From positions 124,001 through 188,000 of the forward strand of contig JADQAV010000015.1 in NCBI GenBank assembly GCA_019775845.1: a stretch of DNA of 64,000 bases. The letters are read 5' to 3'. Positions 23,388-35,338 of this stretch are shown here, piece after piece. The number at the start of each line of letters is the position of its first letter. Positions within the stretch are counted from its first letter, which is position 1. This DNA is from Myrmaecium sp. VS I D KN 1 (Eukaryota > Ascomycota > Dothideomycetes > Valsariales > Valsariaceae). The position numbers and the translations under genes were made by a program. The notes under the pieces are model-generated. The model ran no database searches. It saw nothing but the letters and a program-made list of their open reading frames with translations, and had not been told where the DNA came from.

Positions 23388-25191
23388 ATGTCGTCCTTTC
23401 GAGCATTGTCGGCATTGGCATGGCGCAGGCCCCTCACTGCTCCGGTGTGCCGGCAGCATATGCGCCTAGCGGCCAGCCGCGGTATGGCGATGTCGCTGGA
23501 CAGCCAGCACAAGGTACAATGCTGCCCCGAGCTTGCCGATGCGTATTTGGGTGTATTGCGTTCCGTGCTAACCTGGCTACCAGCTGTTGTCTTCCGACTT
23601 GAAAGAGGCCGATGCGACCGTCTACGACATCATTCAAAAAGTCCGCCGCTGCAATGACAGTACCCAATCTGCTATGACTCGCGTCCTAACCACCGACACA
23701 GGAAAAACGGCGACAAAAGCACTTTATCAACCTGATTCCCTCCGAGAACTTCACCTCGCAAGCGGTCCTCGATGCGCTCGGCAGTGTTATGCAAAGTACG
23801 CACAAGATCCCCGGCGGTACACTCTCCGCCAGCTGCTAACTGCTATGACAAAGACAAGTACTCGGAGGGCTATCCCGGAGCGCGATACTACGGTGGGAAT
23901 GAGCACATCGACGAGGCTGAGCGCCTGTGCCAGCAGCGCGCCCTCAAGGCTTTTGGCTTGCGAGAGGAGGAGTGGGGTGTCAACGTGCAACGTAAGAAGG
24001 AGCTGCTTCTTCGCCTTGAAATTACTCTGCTGACGTTCGAGGCCAGCGCTTTCCGGCTCTCCGGCCAATCTCTACGCTTATTCGGCTCTGTTGAACACTC
24101 ACGACCGGATTATGGGTTTGGATCTGCCTCACGGCGGCCACCTTTCCCATGGATATCAAACTCCGACGAAGAAAATCTCGGCGGTGTCGAAGTACTTCGA
24201 GACGCTCCCGTATCGGTTGGATGAATCGACCGGACTCATCGACTACGACAAGCTCCAGGAACTGGCCACTCTCTACCGTCCGAAACTGATCATCGCGGGT
24301 ACCTCTGCATACAGCAGGCTGATTGACTATCCACGAATGCGTCAAGTGGCCGATTCCGTCGGGGCATACCTGCTGTCCGACATGGCTCACATCTCCGGAC
24401 TGGTGGCCGCCGGCGTGATCCCCTCGCCCTTCGAGCATTCCGACGTGGTGACGACGACCACGCACAAGTCCCTGCGAGGACCGCGTGGCGCGATGATCTT
24501 CTACCGCAAGGGCGTCCGGCGCGTGGACAAGAACGGCGTGGAGGAGATGTGGAACCTGGAAGGGCCGATCAACGCGTCCGTCTTCCCGGGCCACCAGGGC
24601 GGCCCGCACAACCACACCATCACCGCGCTGGCGGTCGCGCTGCAGCAGGCGCAGACGCCCGAGTTCAAAGAGTACCAGCGCACGGTGCTGCAAAACGCGA
24701 AGGCGCTCGCGGAGCGCCTGGGCAACGCGAAAGAGGCCGGCGGGCTCGGCTACACCATCGTTAGCGGCGGCACCGACACCCACCTCGTCCTCGTCGACCT
24801 GAAGGACAAAGGCGTGGACGGGGCGCGCGTCGAGCGCGTCCTCGAGCTCGTCGGCGTCGCCAGCAACAAAAACACCGTCCCCGGCGACTCGTCCGCGCTT
24901 CGACCGGGCGGGCTCCGCATGGGCAGCCCGGCCATGACCACCCGCGGCTTTCAGCCCGATGACTTCCGTCGCGTCGCCGACCTCGTCCACCGCGCCGTCT
25001 CCATCACCCAGAAGGTCGACCGGCTCGCGCGCGAGGCGGCCCGCGCCCAGGGTCGCCCGCTCCCCGGCTCCGTCAAGGCGTTTCGGGAGTTCCTTGGCGA
25101 TGGCGAGGATGTCACCGAGATTATTCAGTTGCGCAAGGAGGTGGAGGATTGGGTGGGCACGTTTAGTTTGCCGTGGGAGAAGGCGGCGTGA
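23388..25191 (+). CDS. shm1: Mitochondrial serine hydroxymethyltransferase
   Basis: Five exons: 23388-23513, 23584-23640, 23702-23795, 23854-23991 and 24047-25191, giving 519 residues; introns are 55-70 nt. It interconverts serine plus tetrahydrofolate with glycine plus 5,10-methylene-tetrahydrofolate, using PLP. The first 35 residues ([19 protein letters not shown]...) are Arg-rich without acids, a typical mitochondrial presequence. Family motifs follow in order: [63 protein letters not shown] and the PLP-lysine block [13 protein letters not shown] (Lys about 279), then [10 protein letters not shown] and [11 protein letters not shown]. Exon 2 is only 57 nt, and its donor (GTCCGC) is weak, but the reading frame across it is unambiguous. 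An in-frame upstream ATG at 23160 is probably leader. The second half is clearly GC-richer than the first. Confidence 0.96.
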
Positions 25192-25863
25192 TCGCAGTGC
25201 TTGCTCTCCTTATTTCTGTCGTTGCGCGCGAGCGAATGCGTGTGCGGTCGTTGATCCGGCTTGAGATCGAGCGGGAATGCTTTGCTTCATGGAGGAGGGG
25301 CTTAAGGCGGGAGTGCGGGGAAAGGGTATATAGCGGTGATGATCATGTCAACGATGGCGTTTTTAGGTACTCCTGTATGTGGTATGTTGTATGTATATCG
25401 ATTTGCGGCGGTGAACCTGGGCTTTTCTTCCCCCTCGCACATCCTTGCGTGATTGGATCCCGTTTACCAAATACATGACGGGTTACTTTCGCATTTTCAC
25501 TTCCGGTTTTGATGTATACTGTTTGTCATTTTCCCGTTCCTTTTTCTGGAACATATCCCATCTTGTTTGACTGGCTATATCCCTTTCCAATTTCCACCAC
25601 TACCGCCACCGCGAGGACGGGAACTACTACGTACTAACTTTACACTTATAAGAAAAGTGGCCAATGATGAGGAGGAAGAGAAAGAGGAGGAGCAACAAGA
25701 AACGCCGCCAACGATGAAGGATGCCGATGCAGATGCCAATGTGAAGAGAGATAGGTAGATCCACAGACAAGAAAGCAAAGGTGAAAAGAAAAATAGAAAG
25801 GAACCCGCAAAAAGGTATCATGCAAAAAAGCAAGAGCAAAAAGGAAGATGAAAGAAGCACCGA
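25192..25863. other. Convergent intergenic region
   Basis: 3' flanks of SHMT and of the membrane-protein gene. The second half (25660-25860) is purine-rich on +, hence U-rich or C-rich in the minus-strand transcript. No gene is seen. Confidence 0.5.
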
Positions 25864-27667
25864 TCAAGAAAAGCCGTCAGGATGAGTCGATCTATCCGCC
25901 CAACCTTGCTGGCGAGACGCTGGAGGCGGCGGTGGAAAACCCCTCCAGTCGTCTTTTTCCTTCCGTGCTTCAGCGACGCCGCCGTAGTTCAAGATCTCAG
26001 GACGATCCAGATCAAAGGGATCACTCTTGCCGCGCGCCGCCCGAGACGTCGTGGTAGTCGTCGTGCTCGTGGCGGTGGTGACGGTGGTGAACATGGTTGA
26101 CCGACGGCTGTGGCTGTGGGTGCGACTGCCGCTGCCGCTGCCGCTGCCGCTGCCGCTACCGGTGCTGGGCCGCGTTGCGGACGACGAGAGGGAGCTGGGG
26201 AGCAGCACGCTCGAGCCGCGGTCGACGGGGGTGTAGACGCTGGACGGTTCCCGCGGGAGCTCGGAGGCGTCCAGGAACGGGTTGGTGCTGATGGCGAATG
26301 TGTTATGGCGCGTGGGCGCGCTGGGCCGTTGTTCTTCGTCGGGAACGGGCCAGGCGATGGGCGGGTCGTAGATCGAGGAGGGCAGGCGGTCTCGCAGTGC
26401 GGTGCTGCTTTGCGTTCGGCGATGTCTCGAGGACGCATCTGCCACGATCCGGGAGGGTCTGGGATCTTGGAAAGGGTTGACCAGCGATGGCTCGCGCCTG
26501 TGAGGGCCAGGTGCCGGGTCTTGGGAGGAGTGGTAGTTCCGGGCAGGCAGTTGAGCCGTGTCTGGGTCATTGAAGGGGTTGTCGGCGTCATATACGAGGG
26601 GATCCTTTACGACGCCTGAGAATGAACCAAGAGAACCGCTTGACGGACTTTGTCGGACAAAGCGTCGGAAGCTTTGCCGAACAGCTGATATACGTGACGC
26701 AGATCCATCCGATCGGCCAGGGAAACCAGGTCCAAGAGGCACGCTGAAGGAGCGGCTGCGCGGTGACAGTTTAGGCCGCGATATGCTGATCCTGGGGGCC
26801 GCACCATGGCTGTCTTCAACATGACTTGCACCCCAAGGCCTCCAGCCGCTGCGAACTCTCGCAATAGCCGAACTTAATCGCAAGGGAAGCTTGCTCACGA
26901 ACCCCCGAGCCCTCGTGACCAAGCCATCCCCGCCGTTGTCTTCACCGGATTTCTCGTCGGGACACCTGGCATAACGCTCCTGGGCACGTTTCTGACGGCG
27001 TTTGAGGCAGAGTAGAATGGCGCCGAGAAGTAGACCTATGCCAACGAGTCCTCCTAGAATCCCACCCAGGATCGCGCCGAGCGGAGGCGAGCCAGGGGAT
27101 TGGCTGGAGGAGATGTCGGAACCGCCACCGATGGACCCGGTACCTTGCGAGGTCGCCGCTCCTCCTGTTCCCAGCGAAGACTGACTCAGCCCCGAGGAAA
27201 GTGAAACGGCCTGGTCGAGGGTCAGCCGGACGGACTACGCACGTCGTAGCGGAACTTACAGTCAGGCTCCCGGTCGTTGCGAACGTGTCAATCGCAGAGA
27301 CCGGGCTTGGGGCTCTGCTGGACTGGAGCAGTTGGCTCGTCTTCCCCGACTGGGCGACTTGCGTCGGGAGCGAAGTAGTGGAAGCATCATCCGACGGTAT
27401 CGTCAGGGCATCCGCCGTCGCAGAAGAGACGGAGGCGACCGAGGCAATGGAGGCGACGGTTTGGGAGGAAGACGCTGCCGAAGGCGCTACGATAAGAGGC
27501 ACCGGAAGGAGAGAAGTTGATGACGAGCTTTGGACAGCGGGATCGGGGGAGGCAGCGGATGGTGCGGAGGTGGAGGTGAGGGAGGTTTGGAAGAGGGACG
27601 CGGTCCTCAAGACTCTGGTGCAGCGCCTCCCATCGAAAGTCGTGATCGTTGCCGTGGGCGAAGCCAT
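25864..27667 (-). CDS. Single-pass membrane protein with Ser/Thr-rich N-terminus
   Basis: Two exons on the minus strand, 27667-27260 and 27210-25864, with a 49-nt intron (GTAAGT donor), giving 584 residues. Residues 1-175 are Ser/Thr/Ala-rich, as in glycosylated wall-facing stalks. One strong membrane span follows (LGAILGGILGGLVGIGLLLGA, about 185-207), stopped by KRRQKR. The rest is a long Ser/Pro-rich cytoplasmic tail with NPF motifs (ADNPFNDP, VNPFQDP, TNPFLDA). The layout resembles fungal cell-wall sensors of the Mid2/Wsc type, but I see no WSC cysteines and no cleavable signal peptide, so the span may act as a signal anchor. A microsatellite encodes a (Gly-Ser)n run near the end. Repeated NPF motifs could bind EH-domain endocytic proteins (inference). 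Function unknown. Confidence 0.75.
26126..26158. repeat. Coding microsatellite (GCTGCC)n
   Basis: About five tandem six-base units inside the membrane-protein gene; on its strand they encode Gly-Ser repeats. It is in frame, so unit changes would alter length without disrupting the gene. Confidence 0.85.
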
Positions 27668-29007
27668 CCGGCGCCAGCGGTGAGGTTGAAGAGGACCGAA
27701 GCAGAAGAGAGCGAGAGATGGTGGGGAAGGGGAGCGAGGGTAGACATGGTTGGAGAAAGGCAAGAATCAGACGGAACCGCACGAAAGCGGCCGACAACCA
27801 GGCCAAAACGAGTGGACGGTGAAGAGCGGACGGAGTGGTGGTGGGAGGGGGAGGCGCTTCGACGAAGGCAGGCAGCGAATGGGTCGAGGGGGGAAGTGGT
27901 GAGGCCGAGGCGGTTTCAAGCCGCTCAGAAGAGCACCTGGCCAGCCGCTCAAACACAGACGCGGCGCTTGGAGGAGCGAGACACGGCCCCGGATCGGCTC
28001 GACGGCTTCGAAGGTCCGACGAGACCGTGGATAGGGAGGATGAGCTCGAGCATTCTGTCGTACGGGATGATGTCAAGATGGGCGGAGTCGGGGGGCTTGC
28101 TGGTGTTTCGAGGTGTTGAAGAACGTTGTTGAGGTTGAGATGGTGGAGGAGAGGGGAGGAAGTTGTAGGTGCCATCTCAACATGCCTCAGTCTCCAACTG
28201 TATGGGCACAGAGACTACAGTATGTACCTACCCATCCACTGAGGAATCCCAGTACTAACTGCAAAGTGAGTGATAAGAACGGAGAAGATGGGATGCTGGT
28301 TGAAATGATACGGTTTTTTGTACATTATCTAGTACAGTACAATTCCCATGAGGCAACAAGGCATGGACATCTTGACCCTCCTCGGAGCTACTCCTCAGCT
28401 TCTCAAAGCTCCTCAGGTTCCTCAGGCTCTTCACCTCTCAGTTCTCCATCAGGTACTGTTGACTACAGTATGCATAATTCTCTCAGTACATCTTGACACC
28501 TTACCACCCTTACTATAGGTGCTTCCCGATCTCTCCTCATACCTATAAAAATAGACCGTTCCAGTCGTGCGACTCCCTGTAAATTACTCCACTCCTCCAC
28601 TCCACCACCAGCTGCCTGTCATATGCGGGCCGGTCCCCGCTTGGCTAAGGTCGTTAGCCTGTCACTAAGGTGGTTAAGGTGGTTTGTCCCTTCCATGTTC
28701 CCCTCTCCGTCCCCTCCACTCCTCCCTCTACCTCCTCTCTACTGCGTAAGGAAGGTACCGAAGAAGTGATTGTTGTCGCTGTGCCGTACACCCACCTCTA
28801 CCTTCTACCCTCTACCCTCTACCCTCTGCCTCTTCTCCTCCTCTTCCCTTTTCCCTCTCCCTCCCTTCTCCTCTTCTCTCGCCTTTCTCTCTCTCGTTTT
28901 CTTCCTCATTACCTCTCTTCCTCCCACCCCGTCCCCATAATCGATACAACGAACCACCTCCCACTTCCCCACTCACCTTACTCGCCCTCCACCCCGCCCG
29001 CGCCGTC
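27668..29007. promoter_or_regulatory. Divergent promoter region of the membrane protein and the 29008 gene
   Basis: Minus-strand frames run through 27668-28175, but they look like GC-rich leader sequence and I do not call a gene. Further on lie TACAGTA/TACTGT motifs (28215-28232, 28331-28340 and the 28451-28473 pair), a degenerate CCTCAG-type repeat (28381-28447), three CCCTCTA units (28808-28827) and a long CT-rich leader (28690-28990) feeding the 29008 start. Confidence 0.5.
28808..28827. repeat. Heptamer repeat (CCCTCTA)
   Basis: About three tandem CCCTCTA copies inside a CT-rich leader. The unit is not the fungal telomere repeat CCCTAA. Confidence 0.7.
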
Positions 29008-31044
29008 ATGTTCGGATTCGTGGGAAGCAGTACGTACGTCTCGTGCTTCTCCCCTCGCCATATTCCATCAAGCTCTCTCTCTCCATCCTCCCCCTTCTCC
29101 CCTTTGTCCTCACTCCCCCATCCCTTCGTCCCTAGCAGACCTGCCTGTACACACCCCGCTCACCTGCCCACCTCCCCCCAGGTACGATCCTTGCGGGGAG
29201 ACATGATGCGAACAAGGAACGCCCCGCCCCGCCGCCGCCCACCCCGCTGTCCTTCCCCAGCCCGGTCCCCTTACCGCCCGCCGCCCCCGCCCTGCCCGAG
29301 TCCGCCAAGGAGGACCTCGTGAGGCGCCTGATGGCCTTGCGCCAGCCCTCCGACGTCAACCGTGACCTCTTGCGCTCCCTGAACGTGGCCATTAACGACT
29401 CCCCGGCCTCCGTGGACGACCTGATCCCGCCCACTTACCTGCCCCCGTCCTCCTGGCTCGACCCGTCCAACCCGCCTCCGCCGCCCCCGTTCGATGGCCC
29501 AAAGTCCGTGCTCAGCAATGGCCGGCCCGTCCCTAGCCAATCTGACTTCCGCCTCCGCCTCCGAGAGCTCTTTCCCTCCAATGAGGACGCTTTTTCCGCC
29601 TTCTCCCGTCTTCCCCTTCCGGGTCACACGCCACCCCGCCTGGCTCACTTCCGCCGCTTCTGGGAAGGCCTCGACAACATGGCCTATTACTGGGACACCT
29701 CCCTCGACGAGTACATCCCGCCTTCCGAACCCGACACCGCCGCATCGACCGCGTCCACCGGCGACAACGCTCCGCCCGCCGCTGCCTCTGCCGAAGCCAG
29801 TTCTCCCGACCTGAACGAGCCGCGCAAGAAAGCGAAAACCGAAGCCGCCGGCGCCGCTTCTTCGAATCAGTCCGCGAGCCCAGTCCGCGATTCGAAAACA
29901 CCGAGTGGCCATGCCGACGCCGAGCAGGCCGCGCCGGCCGGGACGTACAAGGGCAACCGGATCGGCAACGGCGCGGGGATGCCGGAGCAGTACCGCATCG
30001 ACACCGTCCGGGCCTTCGTTGAGCCGATCGCGTGGGCGTTCGGGGTGTCGCTCGCCGCGCCGCGCCGCCCGCCCACCCTCGCCGTCGCCAACGTCCGCGT
30101 GCCCGTCCGGATGAGCACGGTCTGCTGGCGGACCCCGACCGACCGCGCCAAGGCCCGGGCCGGCTGGCTCGAGGGTCCGGTCTTTGGCGTGCAGTGTCGG
30201 CCGGAGACCAGCTTCGGCGTCGCGACCGGTGGCGGCGGCGGCAGCAGTAGCAGCAGCAGGAGCGGCGGTGACCCATCTGCGCTGGACCTCGCGCGCGAAC
30301 TCGGCGGGCTCTTGCTGCTCGCGCAAGAGCGATCGCGCGAAGGCAAAGTGGAGCGGAAGCCCGGGGAGGGGCAATGGTGGACGACGGTGCCCCGCTGGGG
30401 CGGCGGTCCCGGCGGTGAAGTCGGCGAAGGGATCGGGGCGAGCGAGTTGGCCTCTGCCGCCGCCGAAGAGGCCAGCGCCGCTGCCACGGACAAGCCCGCT
30501 GGCGGCCGCGTCAAGCTGAGCTCCAAGGAGAAGAAGAAGGCGTCGGCAGTGGAGGCGTGGAAGCAGGTCAAGCCCGGGGCGGGGCTGTGGGATCCGCGCG
30601 TGGCGTACGAGGCGATCGGGAAGGATCCGGGTGCGGAGTGGGATGAGGTGAGTTGACCCCCTTTTTATCACTACTACGACGGACCATACGTCCTCCCGCC
30701 CTAAATCTCGTTTGGGGCACTCAGCCCTTTTCATCCTCGCATCCCCGAGCACGAAAGAATCAACACTAACAAGCCAGGTCTTCATGCTCTCCGCACTCAA
30801 CCACCACGTCCGCCTGCTCCGGCTGCGGGTCCATCCCTCTTACGTCGATCATCTCTCTTCCTCCTCGTCGTCCTCCTCAAACCCGCCTTCCCCCGTCCTC
30901 TCGCACACCCGCTGGTTCGACCTGTTTGACCGCGACGATCGGATTGAGCTCATGCGTGGGCTGTGGGGGTTGCTGGGCTTTTTGATGCGGGCGAGGGGGG
31001 AGGGGCAGAGGAATGGGGAGGGGGATGTGAGGATGGTGGGGTGA
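29008..31044 (+). CDS. Conserved-looking protein of unknown function
   Basis: Three exons, 29008-29029, 29182-30647 and 30778-31044, giving 584 residues. The first exon is only 22 nt (MFGFVGS plus one base); its GTACGT donor and the CCCCCCAG acceptor rebuild an unbroken reading frame that runs MFGFVGSSTILAGRHD. The N-terminal third is Pro-rich, then SAKEDLVRRLMALRQPSDV and SDFRLRLRELFPSNEDAFSAF look like folded helices. A KKAK basic patch (about 265) could be a nuclear signal. A globular C-terminal part starts QYRIDTVRAFVEPIAWAFGV and ends in exon 3 with HHVRLLRLRVHPSYVDHL and DDRIELMRGLWGLLGFL. I do not recognise the family. High G/C at third positions produces a 509-codon antisense frame that I consider spurious. 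Confidence 0.72.
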
Positions 31045-31895
31045 TGTTGGAGTTCTTGGGGGGAGAGGCTTCATGATGATGACGATGATGAGACACGATG
31101 ATAATGGTGATGATGTTGAGGCATCTCTTTTCTTCTTCTTGGTTCGGCTCGGTTTGACTTGAAGTTTTGCTTTTGGGGACTATTTTTTGTTATTGAGAGG
31201 GTTGGTTTGCCCATTCGTGTCGTTGACTTGAGAGAGAGAGAGAGGATGTAAAATGGTGTAGATGAGATGAGATGAGATGACGAAAATGGAGAAGAAGAAG
31301 TAAGTTACTATATAAAGTTAAAAAGTAAAGACGAAATGGACAGATACCTTAGATCGATGGAAAAAACCAGGTCTTCTTCCTTTTTTTTTCCTCCTCCTCC
31401 CTTCTTTAGCCCGGTGGCTACGTAGGTATGTATATGGATGTATGTGTATATATGCATGAGATTCTATGCCAAAGGGGAAATCCTTTTTATCAGAAATAAA
31501 CATAAAGAAAAGAAAAGAATGATATTCTTCCTGTTTCTGCCTTTCTTTCCTCTTATTTCATCTCACATGCTGAATTTCCGAACTCTATCCCCCCTTGTAT
31601 ATTCTTCTCTCTGCTTTTCCCTCTCAGGTGGTCATCATACAAGAAAGAATAAAACGAAAGAAAAGATGCATACCGTGCGTATATACAACACAACACCCTC
31701 CACTCCAAGAAACAAACCACTGGCACAAGAGAGAGTGAGAGGGAGAAGAACAAAACGGACGTACGATAACAGTGCCCCCCACCTCTTTCCCCACCCCAGC
31801 TCATCCTAGACCCCATTCCCCATCCGCCATCCTGCCAACATCCTCATCAAACCATGCCAAAGAACCAAGAAAGAATAAACACCCAAAAAAAGCCA
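31045..31895. other. Convergent intergenic region before PMR1
   Basis: Low-complexity 3' flanks: GATGAT-type runs (31075-31110), (GA)n near 31230, GAGAT repeats near 31256-31280 and T/C-rich tracts (31370-31410, 31525-31560). No gene is seen. Confidence 0.55.
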
Positions 31896-34800
31896 TCAAA
31901 CAATCGCGCTATACCCCCCAGGCAACCGACCGCGGGCGCGGCCGCGCTTCCAGCGCACGTACGCCTTGCGGGCCTCGTCGGCCCAAAAGACAGAGCTCGC
32001 GAGGGCGACGAGGTGGAGCAGGTCGGCGAGGCCCAGAGCCTCGGTCTGAAAGATGCGTTGCAGGGGGGGAAGGTAGATGACGGCGGCCTGGCCGACGAGG
32101 CTGCCGGCGACCGCGTACGTGAACATGCGGTTCGACGCGAGGAGACCGCCGCCGCCAAGCTCGCCCGCGAGGACGGACTTGGTCGCGGACCGGCAGGTCA
32201 GCGCGTTGAACATGTCGAACAGGACGAAGCAGGTGAAGGTCATGGTCGTGTCGCGCGCCGTGACCGCGCCGTCGGCCGCCATCTCCCGCACGTACGTCCC
32301 CAGCGTGCCGACCGTGATGATGAGTGCGGATTGGAGGACCCGTTGGAGCAGCGGGCGCGTGAGTACCCGCGCGTTCTTCGGCCGTGGCGGCCGCGACATC
32401 ACGGCCGGGTCGACGGGTTCCACGCCGAGGGATTGGGCCGGCGGGCCGTCCATGAGGATGTCTGGAGCATGCGGGTTAGCATCTGTAGTTGCATGAGAGA
32501 GAGTAGAAGCGAAGTATGAACGTACTGATCCATAGAATCTGCATCGCGTTCAGCGGGTTGCGGAAGCCGAGGAAGGTGCTGATGAGGACGAGCGAGAGCG
32601 CCGCGGCGCTGGTGCTGAGCTGGAAGGTGAGGAAGTTCTGGATGTTGTAGAAGATCCCCTTGCCCTCCTCGATCGCGTTGAGGATGGTTGAGAAGTCGTC
32701 GTGCGTCAGGATCATGTCCGCGGCCTCCTTGGCCACGTCGGTGCCCAGCAGGCCCATCGAGATGCCGATGTCGGCTTTCTTCAGCGCGGGCGCGTCATTG
32801 ACCCCGTCGCCCGTCATGGCGACCACATCGCCGCGCGCCTGGAGGGCCCGGACGATCTTCATCTTGTGATCCGGACTCGTGCGGGCGAAGATACAGGTCG
32901 TCCCGATGGCTTGAGCGAGGTCCTCTTCGCTCATCCGGTCGAGGTCTTCGCCGCGCAACACTACGTGCCCCATGGAGGAGTTGACATTCACCGGCATCCC
33001 AAGCTTCTTAGCAATTGCCAGCGCCGTTGTCTCGGAGTCGCCCGTGATCATGATGACCCTGACGCCCCCTGCCAAAAGCCGGCGAATGGATCGATCAACG
33101 CCCTTCCGAGGAGGATCGTTCATCCCTACTAAACCCGCAAACACCAGACCTTGGTACAGGCTCTCGTCCTGAGCTGCTCCACCAGATCCAGATACATCTC
33201 TTCCAGGTGTTTGCAAGGAGGCGGATTCACGTCGAGAACCCTCGCGTACTGCGCCGCTCGCAAACCCGAGCACTCGCAAACCATCTTCAGCCATGTTCTG
33301 CGCGGCCTCCAAGACCGCGTTTCTATGCGACGCATCCAAAGTCGCCTCGGTTCCCTGCGCCGTGAGGTAGGTTTCGCAGCGGTCGAGGACCTTCTCGATG
33401 GCTCCTTTGATATACGCCACATCCTGTCCGCCGTTGCGATCCTTCTGATTGCTGCCTTTGATGACCACTCCCATCCATTTTCGTTCGGAGCTGAAGGGAG
33501 TCTCGCTGCACCGGCGTCCAACTCGGTCTCGGATGTCTTCCTCGCCAAAACGGTCCAACAAGTCCAGAAGAGCAACATCAGTCGGCTGCCCGACCCACCG
33601 GCTTTTGGCAGCTGTCGTATCATCCCCCAGAGTAGATGACAGAACCGCAGAGGAAGAAGCCGTCGCCGGAACATGAGTATGTTCCCGGTATAGACGCGCA
33701 TTGTTGACGATGTTCCCTATTCTCAAGATCGTGCGTGTCATAGAGTCCTGCGAGTCCGAGTCCAGCTTCTTGCTGACATCAACAGGAGACGGACAGTCAA
33801 AGTGCCAGAGCTTGGTGACTGTCATGTGATTGGTCGTCAGAGTTCCTATAGGATGGTCAGTCGAACGGTAAGGCTGAAAAAAGCCACGGTCGAAAGGTCA
33901 AGGAAACCAGCTGCTATCGATGAAATGCCCCAGCAGACGGAAGGAGTGCAGGCATACCTGTTTTGTCACTACAAACAACATTCACCGATCCAAGCGTCTC
34001 GACACTTGGTAGCCTCCTGACAATAGCATCACGTTTGGACATCCGCAAGACGCCAAGGGCTAGCGTGACCGTGACAATGATGGGTAAGCCCTCTGGGATG
34101 GCTGCGACGGCCAACGATACACCGATTTGAAACATCTCCAAGAATTGCCACCCACGCCAAAGTCCGACTATCATGATAAAGCCGATGACGGCAAAAGACA
34201 TGTAGCTCAGCTCCTTTCCAAGTCGATCCATTGACAGTTGAAGAGGAGTTCGGGGGCTTTCGATCTCCTGTAAAGAAGCTGATATAGCCCCGAACTCCGT
34301 GGAGCTTCCAGTTCCTATTACAATTCCCTGCCCGTATCCAGATCTGACAAGCGTGCCCATGAAAGCTATGTTCTTCTGATCATTTAATCGGATGTCCGCC
34401 CCAACGGTCCCTGCTGCTGGAGAAGAATAGAAAGGCGAAGATGACCCTTCCAGATGTCTGCGTCCAGCAACGGCAGGATCCAGCGTGTGAGCGGACTTCA
34501 CGACCGGCTCGTTCTCGCCAGTCAGATTGGACTCGTCAATCGAGAGGTCGGCGGCATGCGTGATACGGATATCCGCCGGGATGCGGTCACCCAGATGGAA
34601 CAAAACCAGATCACCAGGAACCAGTTGTGCGGCCGGTACGGTCGATGATGCCGTCTCTGCGCTTCGAAGCAATTCAGTGGTATCCTCATCGGCAGCTGCT
34701 GTTGCTTCCACGGGAGTGTTCTCGCCTCCGGCGCGCGATCCCTGGCGGATTACATGGGCAAAATGTGGGACGAGCTGGTTCAAGGCTTCAAGCGACTTCT

Positions 34801-35330
34801 CCGAACGATACTCTTGCACGAACCCGACCGTGACTACGATCGTCACGGCGGCCGTGATGCTAACGGCATCCTCCAGATTGCCCATCAAGAAGGAGACAGA
34901 TGCCGAGCCTAGCAGCAAAAGGATCAGAGTTTCCTTAAATTGTTTTATGAACCTTAACCACAATGGCTCAGGTTCCTCGCGGGGGAGTTCGTTCGGGCCA
35001 TAGGAATGCATTCGGGCAGCGGCTTCGGATGGGGACAAGCCATGTTTCAACGAAGTGGACAGGCGCAGGCAGGTTTCGTCGGGGGTGAGAATCGAGTACG
35101 TTGAGGTTACTGACTGGGGGAACGTCAGCACGCCAGGCACTATTCACGACTTGAAGGGGGAGGATAGGGGAGAGGCTGAAGGGTGAAGGTACCGAGGCTG
35201 TGAGCCGGCTACTGGAAGGCTGCTGCGGGCCCGATCGCGAAACCGGACGCATGTTGAAGGCATCGTGAGCGTCCGGCGCCGAGAGTGGACCATTGAACAG
35301 AGGCAGCGCTGGCGTTGAAGCTCTGGACAT
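31896..35330 (-). CDS. pmr1: PMR1 Golgi Ca2+/Mn2+ P-type ATPase
   Basis: Four exons on the minus strand: 35330 to about 35193, 35113-33958, 33845-32526 and 32461-31896, giving about 1059 residues. It pumps Ca2+ and Mn2+ into the Golgi for secretion and glycosylation. Motifs in order: N-terminal cation-ATPase domain ([20 protein letters not shown]), [16 protein letters not shown] in M4, the phosphorylated Asp in [14 protein letters not shown] (about residue 429, split by an intron), [18 protein letters not shown], and M6 [13 protein letters not shown] with residues typical of SPCA pumps. The first intron is uncertain: a GTACCT donor gives 79 nt (used here), while a GTCGTG donor at 35150 gives only 37 nt and 14 extra residues; both keep frame. 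An overlapping upstream ORF starts 8 nt before the start codon. The 3' third is GC-richer than the rest. It is divergent from RAD21. Confidence 0.93.
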
Positions 35331-35338
35331 ATTCTCAT
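35144..35338 (-). other. Overlapping upstream ORF on PMR1
   Basis: An ATG 8 nt upstream of the PMR1 start, in another frame and with A at -3, opens 64 codons that overlap the PMR1 coding start. If transcribed, scanning ribosomes meet it first, which could lower PMR1 translation. The peptide itself looks meaningless. Splicing of the first PMR1 intron with the longer option would alter its 3' end. Confidence 0.4.

Noticed and set aside
27387-28175. 262-codon minus-strand frame upstream of the membrane-protein gene
   Set aside because: It overlaps exon 1 in another frame and is low-complexity. It more likely reads leader and promoter DNA.
28808-28827. CCCTCTA repeats as interstitial telomere sequence
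   Set aside because: The unit differs from the fungal telomere repeat CCCTAA and lies in an ordinary CT-rich leader.
29271-30800. 509-codon antisense frame opposite the 29008 gene
   Set aside because: The + strand gives a better exon model and folded-looking blocks. The antisense frame is Gly/Arg/Ala-rich, as expected opposite G/C-ending codons.
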